A stretch of 64,000 bases of DNA. Source: Thermofontimicrobium_A sp034505795. GTDB taxonomy: Bacteria > Zhuqueibacterota > Zhuqueibacteria > Thermofontimicrobiales > Thermofontimicrobiaceae. Below the pieces are notes generated by a model, which had not been told where the DNA came from, did not search any database, and saw nothing but the letters and a program-made list of their open reading frames with translations. The stretch lies in the NCBI GenBank assembly GCA_034505795.1, contig JAPDQM010000007.1, positions 1-64,000 of the forward strand, in the 5' to 3' direction. This document shows positions 1 to 8,650 of the stretch, one piece after another. The translations under genes and the position numbers were made by a program. Position 1 is the stretch's first letter; each line of letters begins with the position of its first letter.

Positions 1-2233
1 GCACCTTCTTTTCCTGTTCCATCTGAATGGGAAAACTGAAAATGATCTTTTCACCTGGAGTAGTTGAATATCGAATTTCGATAGTCCAATCGTGATTGCC
101 CTCGAGATAATTGAGCGATATATTAAACGATTGGGACTCTTGCTGCATATAAAGATGAAGGTTGGCTTGCCCCAGGGGAATCCGACAGGTGAGGGAATTG
201 ATCATGGCAGGCAGGTGAGGTTCTAAAATGATCTTTTGATTCGGGACATCCGGTTTAATGCCAATCAAGTCCTGGTAGATATTGCGAAGATACTCTGCAA
301 GGCTCCAGGCTTGTGTAACAGTGCCCGAAGGCGCGGGAAGGGATTGACCGGGAAATGGTACAGCATTCAATAATTCAGATAACGTACCGACACCTCCCCA
401 TTGCAAAATTTGTGTGGTTTCAGAAGTTAACATTTCAAAAGCCAGATCTTCGTAACCGTATTTCATGAAACTACTAATTACAGGTCCTGAAAGCCATAGC
501 CAGACAGTACCATTATGGTAGGCAGCATCTTTCGGATAGAATGGCGGGTGAACATGATAGGGATGAAAATCAGGGTCGTGCTGCCACAGCGAGGCCACAC
601 CATAGGGATAAGCGAGTTTGGTGGCCACCTCTTTCACAACCATCAATTCTCGCTCGGGGTTGAGTATCGGCTGCTCCGGAACCGTGACTGCTAAAATTTG
701 ATTGGGGCGAATTTTGGTATCTGGTTCATCGCTTGAATTAAGATGATCATACAAAGCTAACCGTTTATCGTTCCAAAATTTTCGTTGAAAATTTTGTTGA
801 AGTTGCCTGGCGATTTGACGCCACTCATCGGCAATATGGTCTTCACCAACCAAATTAGCGATATTAGCTGCTGCTAATAACTGTTGAAACCAGAGGGCCT
901 GTATTTCGACCGCTCGATTACCCCGCGGCGACCACGGTCCATCGGCTCCTTGGGCATCCATCCAGGTTTCTGCCTCAGCATGTGTTAGAAAATAATTCTG
1001 ATCCATGTGGTACTTGAGGGTGCCATCAACCGTACGCTTCACAACCGGATAAAGGTTCTTTAAAATGTCGGAATCACCTGAATAGAGATAATATTCCCAT
1101 AATTCGCGCACAAACCATGGCGTGGCGTCCGCGGTGTTATAAATTACGTTTTCTGTGGTTATTTGGTTAGGGATTCGGCCAAAATCTGAATTATCAGCAT
1201 TGGTCGATTGAAATTGTGCAAATGAGAGCAAAATTTCTTTGGCTGGTTCCAATTGTGCGGTTACCAGGGCTGCGCCTGGCAACGATATAAATGTATCACG
1301 CCCCCAATAATCACAGAACCACGGCAGTCCTGCAAAGATACCCGTCATTTTTTTATTAAATGCTGGCTGTTTCATAATCAGTTGATCCATCGACAGCAAG
1401 GCCCAGCGAAATGCCTTATTGAAATCAGCAAGATTGGTTTCAAAATGACAATCCCCCAGCAATTTGGTGATGCGCTGTCGCTTGGCATCAAGATATTTTT
1501 CAAAGTTCTGAGGTAACAAAGTGGCTAAATTTCTAATCTCGGCTTCATTTGGAGCAACTATGATAAAAATCCGAAACAGGTCCTTGGCAACCCGGAATGA
1601 GCCAATTTGCCTGGCGGGGATATCGAAGTGCTTTAGAATTCTTTGTTCGGATTTGTATTGTACAGAACAATCAAAGCATATCCCAATGCAATTTGAAGCT
1701 CCTTCTTTTTTGTTTTTTTCTTTGGGCGCTAATATGAGTAAGTCTTGATTCTTCTGCCACCTTATTTCCCAGGCCTCAGGATTGAAATTGTCATCAAATA
1801 ATGGCGTGAATTCATAAGAATGCAATTCTGAGGCCGCATATTCAAGAATCAGACAATTAATGTCTTCAAGAAAGTAAAGATGCTCGACAACATCTTTCAG
1901 AAAGGTGCGCAAGAGATGATCGGGGTAAATTTTGATTTGTGAAGCCGCTTTTTTTTCAATATGTTGGCCATCAATGACCATTGAGTAGTCTGCGAGATAT
2001 TTTCGAGACATGACATAAAAACCTTGATGCCCATCCTGAAGAGTGCTACCAGCAAATCCATAGAAGAATGCTGATTGTTTATTGGTAAATATAAACGGTC
2101 TACCTGGCTGCGATGCAACTTCGATGGCGAGTGGTTCGAAGTCGGTCGTTTCGATTGGCATTTTGGTGGCCTTTTGCTTTCCACAATTCAGGAATATTAC
2201 CAATATTAATAGAATCATGTTGATTCTTTTCAT
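1..2233 (-). CDS. Amylo-alpha-1,6-glucosidase (glycogen debranching enzyme family) lipoprotein, partial
   Basis: The frame is open from an ATG at 2233 to the window edge, about 744 codons, and the 3' end is missing. The N-terminus (MKRINMILLILVIFLNCGK) looks like a lipoprotein signal with Cys at residue 18, so the enzyme is probably exported and anchored. The C-terminal two thirds carry the (alpha/alpha)6 debranching-enzyme motifs: YWGRDTFISLPG, a NTADATPWFVRELW segment, ETWMDA followed by a WSPRGNRAVEIQALW stretch, and HNGTVWLWLSGP. The family hydrolyses alpha-1,6 branches of glycogen-like glucans; an exported form would act on imported or surface oligosaccharides, which is inference. A purine-rich AAGAAGGG lies upstream of the start. 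The next upstream gene, on the same strand, ends only about 50 bases away. The exact substrate cannot be told from sequence. Confidence 0.85.
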   Translation of the reverse strand, partial: MKRINMILLILVIFLNCGKQKATKMPIETTDFEPLAIEVASQPGRPFIFTNKQSAFFYGFAGSTLQDGHQGFYVMSRKYLADYSMVIDGQHIEKKAASQIKIYPDHLLRTFLKDVVEHLYFLEDINCLILEYAASELHSYEFTPLFDDNFNPEAWEIRWQKNQDLLILAPKEKNKKEGASNCIGICFDCSVQYKSEQRILKHFDIPARQIGSFRVAKDLFRIFIIVAPNEAEIRNLATLLPQNFEKYLDAKRQRITKLLGDCHFETNLADFNKAFRWALLSMDQLIMKQPAFNKKMTGIFAGLPWFCDYWGRDTFISLPGAALVTAQLEPAKEILLSFAQFQSTNADNSDFGRIPNQITTENVIYNTADATPWFVRELWEYYLYSGDSDILKNLYPVVKRTVDGTLKYHMDQNYFLTHAEAETWMDAQGADGPWSPRGNRAVEIQALWFQQLLAAANIANLVGEDHIADEWRQIARQLQQNFQRKFWNDKRLALYDHLNSSDEPDTKIRPNQILAVTVPEQPILNPERELMVVKEVATKLAYPYGVASLWQHDPDFHPYHVHPPFYPKDAAYHNGTVWLWLSGPVISSFMKYGYEDLAFEMLTSETTQILQWGGVGTLSELLNAVPFPGQSLPAPSGTVTQAWSLAEYLRNIYQDLIGIKPDVPNQKIILEPHLPAMINSLTCRIPLGQANLHLYMQQESQSFNISLNYLEGNHDWTIEIRYSTTPGEKIIFSFPIQMEQEKKV

Positions 2234-2283
2234 TGATCTGTTACCCTTCTTAGTTAAAGCATATAGATAGAAGCAGCCGCAAT

Positions 2284-3444
2284 CTATTTTGAATGATTCA
2301 ATTTTGCCACCATATCGCGGTGCACCAAGACGCTAAGTATTTTTATCTTAACATAATCATCCCGCAACATGAAATAGCCTTTAAATTGGCCTTTCCAGGC
2401 GCTGCCACCGGAGTCTTTGACAAGAAACCAGGTATGATTGCCCATTTTTTGATATCCAACGAGATGCATGGCATGATCATCGGTGGTCGTGTTATTATGA
2501 ATTCGGAATTCCCGCGCGTTCTGACCAATTGCTGTTGGTGGCAGATCAAAATATGGGATAACGGCGACATCATATTCGCCGTTTCGGCCAATCTCAGATG
2601 TATCGCCAGCAATTGCCAGCGTGTAACCTTGTTTTAGCGCATCCACTATTGTGTTGTAAAACACTTCCAAGGGGACATTCAGATAATCCTCGCTGTGCCA
2701 CCAATTATCAGGTGATTTCAATTCGGCTTTTTGATAAAAGGGCGCATACATCACCGACATCAGCGGCACATAATCATCAGGATTCAATTGCAGATAGTCC
2801 TGCATCAATTGATTTGGGGTAATTTCCTTTCCATCTAACGCAATGGTTTTTGGTGGTTCTCCCAAATATTTATTCAAAATGATCTTTGTGGTAGCGATTA
2901 CTTGCTCTTCGTCCCAGATCTTATTTTTCGCAATGTAATCCAGATAACTCATTATCTCGCGGAACATTAGCGCGTGATTATGTCGAGTTCGCCCGTTAAT
3001 TAGGCCGGAATAATCGGTGGCTCTCACCAATCCATACTGTCGCATTCGCTCTAATACTGCGTTCTGCTCCGAACCTTCGCCAAGGAAGGAATCGCCATGT
3101 TCGCGGACAAACCGCCGGACCTTTTCGACATACTCCCAATAGACAATATACATTTCGGATAATTTGACGGCAGTTCTGCCTTTGCGGACCAACTCCGACT
3201 CTAAAAATGAGATAGTTGAAAAGCACCAGCAGGTGCCAGTAGTATCCTGGGTTATGGGTGGCAAATGATAGAGCGCATGAAATCCATCCAGGGTCGCCGG
3301 TCGCTGAAGCTTGGAAAAATCCATGGTCAGCACTTTTTGTGTCCGGCCATAGCGATCTTTGGTTTCATAGCGCAGTTCGTCTTGCGCAATCAGAAATGGC
3401 GCGAGCAATAGAATGAAAACAGAACCATAAAATATCTTTCTCAT
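2284..3444 (-). CDS. C1B-type papain-like cysteine peptidase (bleomycin hydrolase/PepC-like), secreted
   Basis: This 386-residue protein has a signal peptide ending near AQDEL, so it is exported, unlike the usual cytoplasmic PepC/bleomycin hydrolase. The oxyanion Gln and nucleophile are in QDTTGTCWCFS (Q66, C72) and the catalytic His is in TDDHAMHLVGY (H324). The third catalytic position, usually Asn in a NSWG motif, reads KDSGG here (D344), so Asn is replaced by Asp and the Trp is lost. A strong AAGGAG site precedes the start. The gene begins 9 bases after the stop of the activase-related gene, so the two are almost certainly cotranscribed. It probably acts as an aminopeptidase or peptidase on peptides in the periplasm. 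Activity with Asp at the third position is uncertain. Confidence 0.85.
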   Translation of the reverse strand: MRKIFYGSVFILLLAPFLIAQDELRYETKDRYGRTQKVLTMDFSKLQRPATLDGFHALYHLPPITQDTTGTCWCFSTISFLESELVRKGRTAVKLSEMYIVYWEYVEKVRRFVREHGDSFLGEGSEQNAVLERMRQYGLVRATDYSGLINGRTRHNHALMFREIMSYLDYIAKNKIWDEEQVIATTKIILNKYLGEPPKTIALDGKEITPNQLMQDYLQLNPDDYVPLMSVMYAPFYQKAELKSPDNWWHSEDYLNVPLEVFYNTIVDALKQGYTLAIAGDTSEIGRNGEYDVAVIPYFDLPPTAIGQNAREFRIHNNTTTDDHAMHLVGYQKMGNHTWFLVKDSGGSAWKGQFKGYFMLRDDYVKIKILSVLVHRDMVAKLNHSK

Positions 3445-3453
3445 CAGAGCTCC

Positions 3454-4782
3454 TTATCGAAAATAATATGGGTATCGGCGCTGTATCTTTTTTTGTTGCA
3501 TATAATTTCTTGCCAGGTCCAAAAATATTTCGATATCGCGATCGAGATCAAAGGAGGTGCCATCAAAATAAAACAGGCGAATTGGAAAATTGGCACATGC
3601 CTTACTCACCTGGGGGTAAACCGTTTCACAAACAATGCCATTCATGCAGGTGAATGGGCTGATGTCAATAACGCCATCTGCGCCATGGTGGTACAAATAA
3701 ATCGCCTTGCCAACATTCAACACCATCTCACCCAATGCGCCATTTTGAGGAAGGTATGGGCTACTATAAGCTAAGACCTGTCTGATATCATGCGGCTCTT
3801 CATATCCCTCAAACTCGGCTCGGAGTGGCTGTAATAAATAGTGTTCATCATGGCGCTGGATGGCAAATTTTATTTTTGCTGCCAACATGTCGCTTGAGTA
3901 ACGTTTTCCGGCCCGAATCAATCGCCACCTCTGCTCATCGTTGGTGTACCAGAGCCATTCGGCAATATCGGAAATCCATATTTCGCCGCCCAATGCTTCG
4001 ATTTTATTAATGAGGTAATTGTGGCTAAATTCATTTAGCCGACAAAATATCTCTCCAACCACGCCGATAAGGGGCTTATCTTTCGTAAAGCGTGCGGATA
4101 GCGAGTGATATCGCTTATTGGCACGTACTAAGCCTTGCCGCAGTTGCCGCAAGCAATGCCGGGGCCGAAGACCCTGGGTGGCTAAAATTGAGCTGAGTTC
4201 ATCGAGACTTTGATGAAAGAGTTCATCAGCTAAATTTCTATTTACTACATAAGGTCGAATTTTTAAATGAAGCTTTCGCAGACAATCGCTGGCCAATAAT
4301 GCGTGCCATGAGGTGCGGATGAGGGCTCGAGCGGCCTCACCAAAACCCTCATAACCATTAGCGCTGGTTGGTGAAATGACCAGCGCCTGCTCGTAACCCC
4401 GTTCACGCAGGATCTTTTTGAGCACGGCCTGATATTGGCCGAAACGGCAGGGCCCGCCGGAGGTCGGTAACAAAAAAGCAGTTCTGGCAGGATCGAATCC
4501 CGGGTCGTCGATAACTTTCAAAAAATCGCCCAGCGTGACGCGTTCAGGCAGGCATTCATCGCCATTCAGATATTTCGCGCTCAGTTCTAGCGTGCTCGAA
4601 TCCGAAGCTGGCGATGGTTGAGCATGAATACCGGCCGCTTGAAATACAGCCGACATCAGCTTAGCTCCACTGTAGCTCATGCGCGGAATATAAAGCAATC
4701 TACCGACTATGGAAGCGCTCTTCTGTGATTGGGTTGACATCGAATCCGTTTCATGTTGTGGCCAAAGCTTCAGCATGGTCAT
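3454..4782 (-). CDS. 2-hydroxyacyl-CoA dehydratase activase-related protein (DUF2229-like)
   Basis: The roughly 440-residue protein resembles the DUF2229/2-hydroxyglutaryl-CoA dehydratase D-component-like modules found fused to, or beside, BadF/HgdC-type ATP-dependent activases. Diagnostic segments are GRLLYIPRMSYSGAK, NGDECLPERVTLGDFLK, TSGGPCRFGQYQ, the VVGEIFCRLNEFSHNYLINK stretch and FTCMNGIVCET. The spaced cysteines are candidates for Fe-S cluster ligands. The family supplies or accepts low-potential electrons in radical CoA-ester chemistry; the role of stand-alone members is unknown. No activase ATPase gene is next to it. The start is uncertain: ATG 4782, ATG 4776 and ATG 4740 are all in frame and none has a good ribosome site. 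A 37-codon ORF in another frame (4751-4864) overlaps the 5' end. Confidence 0.75.
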   Translation of the reverse strand: MTMLKLWPQHETDSMSTQSQKSASIVGRLLYIPRMSYSGAKLMSAVFQAAGIHAQPSPASDSSTLELSAKYLNGDECLPERVTLGDFLKVIDDPGFDPARTAFLLPTSGGPCRFGQYQAVLKKILRERGYEQALVISPTSANGYEGFGEAARALIRTSWHALLASDCLRKLHLKIRPYVVNRNLADELFHQSLDELSSILATQGLRPRHCLRQLRQGLVRANKRYHSLSARFTKDKPLIGVVGEIFCRLNEFSHNYLINKIEALGGEIWISDIAEWLWYTNDEQRWRLIRAGKRYSSDMLAAKIKFAIQRHDEHYLLQPLRAEFEGYEEPHDIRQVLAYSSPYLPQNGALGEMVLNVGKAIYLYHHGADGVIDISPFTCMNGIVCETVYPQVSKACANFPIRLFYFDGTSFDLDRDIEIFLDLARNYMQQKKIQRRYPYYFR

Positions 4783-4921
4783 CAATGCAGGATTTCAAAA
4801 TCCTCTGCTGCAATACCTGCGGGCCATGTCTGGTGATGATATTTGCCGCCTTGTCGACGGTCATAAAAACAGACTAACCGATCAAATGGAAATAGGAGGG
4901 CGGATAAGCTGCCATCCTGTT

Positions 4922-6721
4922 TCAAAACGATCGATTGGTTAGCCAGGTTCGTCGAATGAATTGCTGAAAATCGCTTTTGGGTGTGGAACTGCTGAGATAG
5001 TACCGCTGACTGGCTCGCCCTTTGACTCTGGCCGAAAGCATCAAAAATAATTTATCGCGCTGCACTGAAAAATCGATATAACTGCTAACGCCAAGCGTAT
5101 CGATAATTTGTTCCAAATCACGTGATGAATTTAGCTTGTGATTGGCCAGCGACAGTAACCTATCCCCAACCCTAAGGCCAGCGAAAGCTAACGGCCCTTT
5201 TTCGCTCAAATCCAGAACCTCATTGGTTTCATCGGAGATAACGATATACCCCAAATCAGCTATAGTGTCCGACTGCGAACGAAAGAAAATGCCAGCGCTC
5301 TGAAATATTGTTTCGATCGGGGGGGGCAGCACACCATCGATGTATTTATCAAAAAATTCCGATACGTCAACGCCGCTCACCGCTTTGATGGCTCGTGGCA
5401 AGTCCGAGTCTTGATATTCACCGTTATTAAGACCGAACCAATTGTTCATGAACAAAATTACATCATCCAAGGAGCGCTGATTCTTCGAAAGTTCGCGGAT
5501 TTGCAAATCAAGCAGCACCCCCACTAAGTGACCTTTAAGCCGAATGAACTGATGCACCCGAGGATCGTTACCGAAAATTAGCGGAAGCTGGCTTAATGGC
5601 GTATTCGAGTATTCGGCATACTGGTTTAAATGATTCATCAAGCGGACGTACTCCTGAATGAACTCATCAGCGGAGATCAAATTCGCTCGGACCAAATTCA
5701 GATGCCCATAGTAATCGCTAACGCCGCTAACAAACCAGTGCCGCTCTATAAGGTCTCTGTTATATGCCTCAGTATTTCCGAAGATTGGATAAAAGCGAAA
5801 GCCATTCCAGGTTTGAAAAAAATTGCTGGCGACCAGCCGAACGATTTTCAATAAATCATCTCTGGCAGTTTGAACCGGCGCATACACAATGCTGCAATTC
5901 TCATAGGCTTTGGAAACCAACCGGACGTTGTCGGGATACATTCGAAAGATAAACAAATAAGTGTCAAAAGGAACATCTTTAAAGAGCTGAAGTTGGTTGG
6001 TCATCACCTTATGAGTCAGCACGGACAAAGAGTCGTAATTGAATTTTTTATCACCATCCAATATGATATAGCAAGTACGATTTTGAATAGTAAAGAAAAT
6101 ATCGGCAAAGGGAGCAATATATAAAGGCCGATTGAGTAGTTGCCGATAGTTATCGGCACGATAAACAAACTGTTGATCGGTCAATGAAAGCCCGGTAGCC
6201 AATTTCCACCGATGTGGAACGCGAACCGATAACACAATTGGCATCTGGTCATATTCACGAACGCACATAAATACAGAAGCACCGTCCACCCTGGCAAAGC
6301 GTCGACTGAGGCATTCCCCAAGCGCTCGATCTTTCTGGATTTTGATCTTGTAAGAAATAATCACGATGTTACTTTTTTTGGTATTAATCGACCAGGTATT
6401 GGCAGCGGTTTGAGTAATGGCCAGGGTATCGCCATAATCACCAATTGCGCTGATTCTGGTGATGCCGGTCTTAGTAGCGGACTTCTTGCTTAGCGGATTT
6501 AGTTCGGGAATAAAGGCGTAGAGGGATTTTTGCCGATTATTATCAATACTAATGGTGACATTGAAACCATCCCAATTATCTTCATCTATTTCTAAATAAT
6601 ACGACAGTTTCTCCTGAGCAGAGACCGGCCTCGCAGCAATTAAGCAGCAAGCGAATGATAGTAGATTGTATGAGAGAAGCCCTGTTGCTGCTGACCTCAA
6701 AAATTTCGATAATTTGCTCAA
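4922..6721 (-). CDS. M61-like pseudopeptidase with C-terminal PDZ domain, secreted
   Basis: I chose the TTG at 6721 because a GGAGG lies just upstream and it yields a clean signal peptide (cleavage near VSAQEK); the frame is open further upstream. The protein, about 599 residues, follows the M61 glycyl aminopeptidase plan: N-terminal beta domain, central helical catalytic domain, PDZ domain near residues 480-560 (GPLAFAGLRVGDRLLSL). In the catalytic helix the conserved HExxHxWNxxRxxP appears as SNFFQTWNGFRFYP (residues 299-312), and the downstream zinc-ligand Glu region WFxEGxxxYY reads WFVSGVSDYY. Both His, the catalytic Glu and the third ligand are therefore all replaced while the surrounding fold is kept. 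It cannot be a zinc peptidase of the usual kind; a binding or scaffolding role is inference. Confidence 0.8.
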   Translation of the reverse strand: MSKLSKFLRSAATGLLSYNLLSFACCLIAARPVSAQEKLSYYLEIDEDNWDGFNVTISIDNNRQKSLYAFIPELNPLSKKSATKTGITRISAIGDYGDTLAITQTAANTWSINTKKSNIVIISYKIKIQKDRALGECLSRRFARVDGASVFMCVREYDQMPIVLSVRVPHRWKLATGLSLTDQQFVYRADNYRQLLNRPLYIAPFADIFFTIQNRTCYIILDGDKKFNYDSLSVLTHKVMTNQLQLFKDVPFDTYLFIFRMYPDNVRLVSKAYENCSIVYAPVQTARDDLLKIVRLVASNFFQTWNGFRFYPIFGNTEAYNRDLIERHWFVSGVSDYYGHLNLVRANLISADEFIQEYVRLMNHLNQYAEYSNTPLSQLPLIFGNDPRVHQFIRLKGHLVGVLLDLQIRELSKNQRSLDDVILFMNNWFGLNNGEYQDSDLPRAIKAVSGVDVSEFFDKYIDGVLPPPIETIFQSAGIFFRSQSDTIADLGYIVISDETNEVLDLSEKGPLAFAGLRVGDRLLSLANHKLNSSRDLEQIIDTLGVSSYIDFSVQRDKLFLMLSARVKGRASQRYYLSSSTPKSDFQQFIRRTWLTNRSF

Positions 6722-6826
6722 TCCTACCTCCGCCGTCAAAGACTCAACCGACAATTGCGCTTACTCGAATAAATCAAAATTGTTCCCCAAAACGACTAAC
6801 GATTGAGGCTGGCGGCCGGCCATTGT

Positions 6827-6849
6827 GAAAGGGGCAGCCGCTGCCTTTC
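6827..6849 (-). terminator. GC-rich stem-loop after the oxoamine synthase gene
   Basis: GGCAG (6833-6837) pairs with CTGCC (6841-6845) around a 3-base loop, extended by GAAA/TTTC across a 2-base bulge. It lies about 100 bases past the stop of the oxoamine synthase gene. There is no clear T-run on either strand, so intrinsic termination is only possible, not shown. Confidence 0.3.
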
Positions 6850-6949
6850 CCAAATTCAAGAAAATGCCACGGTGATTTTTAATAACAGGAAGCATTGGTT
6901 TCACCAGAAATGCCCACCATGGCATCGTTCAATTGTTGATAATAATAGA

Positions 6950-8197
6950 CTACATGCCATACATGGCAATAATCTCTTCCTTGGTTTTGCCCAAGATATT
7001 ATATTTTTTGCCCACTTTTATAAACGCGTCGAGGGCTTTATCCAGGTGATGTTGCTCATGGCCGGCAGAAATTTGCGTTCGGATTCTTGCCTGGCCTTTG
7101 GGCACTACCGGAAAGAAAAAGCCAATGGCATAAATTCCTTCGGCATACAAATCGCGTGAAAAATCCTGCGATAGCTTGGCATTGAACAACATGACGGGCA
7201 CGATTGGGGTATCTCCTTCTTTAAGGATAAAACCAGCCTCGGATAGCCCTTTCCGCCAATAAGCCGCATTTCGTTCCAGCTTATCCCGTCGTTCCGTGGT
7301 TTGCGACAGGATTTCTAAAACTTTCAAAATACCGGATACGATAACCGGCGCCACGGTATTTGAGAACAGATAGGGTCTGGCCCGTTGACGGCAAAGTTCA
7401 ACAATTTCGCGACGTCCGGAAACGCAGCCGCCAGATGCTCCGCCCAATGCTTTGCCGAAGGTTGTCGTAATAATGTCGATCTTGCCAACGACGCCATATT
7501 TCTCGTGAGTGCCGCGTCCGGTCTTGCCGATAAAACCGGTGGCATGGGAATCGTCGACAAACACCATGGCATCATATTTTTCGGCTAACGCCACCATTTC
7601 ATCGAGCCGAGCGGTGTCTCCATCCATCGAAAAGACGCCATCGGTGATAATTACTTTTAGCCGTTTATCGGCATGGAATTGCAATTTCTCTTCCAGATGC
7701 TCCATATTTGAATGTTTAAATGTATCGTGCTGGGCCTTGCAGAGACGAATGCCGTCAATAATGGACGCATGGACCAGCCGATCTGATATCATCACATCCT
7801 GTTCATTCAAAATTGCTTCAAATACCCCGGCATTGGCATCCATGCAGGAGGGAAAAAGAACCGTATCTTCGGTGCCCAGAAACTCTGTCATTTTCTGTTC
7901 CAACTGATGATGGATGTCCTGCGTGCCGCAAATAAAACGAACCGAAGACATGCCGTAGCCTCTGTAATCCAGCCCTTGATGAGCAGCCCGAATCACTTCT
8001 GGATGGCTGGACAGGCCGAGGTAGTTATTTGAACACATATTGATCACTTTTTTCAAATTTGAACCGGCAGGATATTCCACCTCGATGTCCGCTGCTTGCG
8101 GGGCATGAATGAATCGCTCCTCTTTGAAAATCCCCTGATCACGAATAGCCTGCAAGTCCTGCTGGTAAAGTGCACGAATTTGATTACTAAATGCCAT
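6950..8197 (-). CDS. kbl: Alpha-oxoamine synthase, glycine C-acetyltransferase (Kbl)-like
   Basis: This is a PLP enzyme of about 415 residues, close to E. coli Kbl, which condenses glycine with acetyl-CoA to 2-amino-3-ketobutyrate. Visible motifs: NMCSNNYLGLSSHPEV, GMSSVRFICGTQDIHHQLE, the PLP-contacting DDSHATGF, and the Schiff-base Lys in TTFGKALGGASGG (about residue 249). The C-terminus extends about 15 residues beyond E. coli Kbl. ATG 8197 is chosen because GGGGAGAAG precedes it and it matches the family start; the frame is open further upstream. No threonine dehydrogenase gene is adjacent. Instead it is downstream of ACP, an acetyl-CoA synthetase-type ligase and AcpS, which is the company kept by serine palmitoyltransferase-type synthases. 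Sequence says Kbl; context leaves open an acyl-ACP donor. Confidence 0.85.
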   Translation of the reverse strand: MAFSNQIRALYQQDLQAIRDQGIFKEERFIHAPQAADIEVEYPAGSNLKKVINMCSNNYLGLSSHPEVIRAAHQGLDYRGYGMSSVRFICGTQDIHHQLEQKMTEFLGTEDTVLFPSCMDANAGVFEAILNEQDVMISDRLVHASIIDGIRLCKAQHDTFKHSNMEHLEEKLQFHADKRLKVIITDGVFSMDGDTARLDEMVALAEKYDAMVFVDDSHATGFIGKTGRGTHEKYGVVGKIDIITTTFGKALGGASGGCVSGRREIVELCRQRARPYLFSNTVAPVIVSGILKVLEILSQTTERRDKLERNAAYWRKGLSEAGFILKEGDTPIVPVMLFNAKLSQDFSRDLYAEGIYAIGFFFPVVPKGQARIRTQISAGHEQHHLDKALDAFIKVGKKYNILGKTKEEIIAMYGM

Positions 8198-8309
8198 AAT
8201 CGCTTCTCCCCTATTGTCAGTCAGAATTGAACGGAACACATTTTGGAGGCCCTGCCGTTGCGAATCGGCCACCAATTTGGGTTTAAGGGCTTATTTATTT
8301 CTGAGCGAC

Positions 8310-8552
8310 CTAAATAAACTGCCGCACCAATTCACAAATCTTATTTACGGTATCGAATGCTTCTGGAGTCGCTTTTTCATCGGGGATGGAAATCTTGTAT
8401 TTATTTTCCAGAAAACGCTTCAATGAAACCATGGAGAACGAATCTACAATTCCGCCAGAAATTAGCGGCGTATTTACGGTTATCTCTTGATCTTCATCTT
8501 CGAGATACTCTTTTTTCACATAATCGAGCACGATTTTTTGCATTTCATCCAT
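8310..8552 (-). CDS. Acyl carrier protein
   Basis: This 80-residue acidic four-helix protein has the phosphopantetheine attachment Ser in GGIVDSFSM (S38). AAGGAG with 7-base spacing precedes ATG 8552. It is a specialised ACP, not the fatty-acid synthase ACP: the usual DSL is DSF, and no fab genes are nearby. It sits between the oxoamine synthase and the acyl-CoA ligase, with AcpS two genes upstream, so it is probably modified by that AcpS and carries an acyl group for, or from, its neighbours. The cargo is unknown. Confidence 0.88.
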   Translation of the reverse strand: MDEMQKIVLDYVKKEYLEDEDQEITVNTPLISGGIVDSFSMVSLKRFLENKYKISIPDEKATPEAFDTVNKICELVRQFI

Positions 8553-8650
8553 AATCAATCTCCTTGAAATTTGCTGTTCAAAATCAACTATCGTTGCTAA
8601 TCGCTAATGAAAGTTTAGGCAAAGTTCGAACTTCGTCCTCCAGCTAAGCA

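Noticed and set aside
1897..2184. 95-codon minus-strand frame and several plus-strand frames over 1253-2270
   Set aside because: They overlap, in other frames, the debranching-enzyme gene, which is open from 2233 to the window edge and has clear family motifs.
6950..8197. Oxoamine synthase called serine palmitoyltransferase outright
   Set aside because: The RFICGTQDIHHQLE, SSCxDAN-like and FGKALGGASGG blocks follow Kbl closely; only the neighbouring ACP and AcpS favour the other reading, so it is kept as a question.
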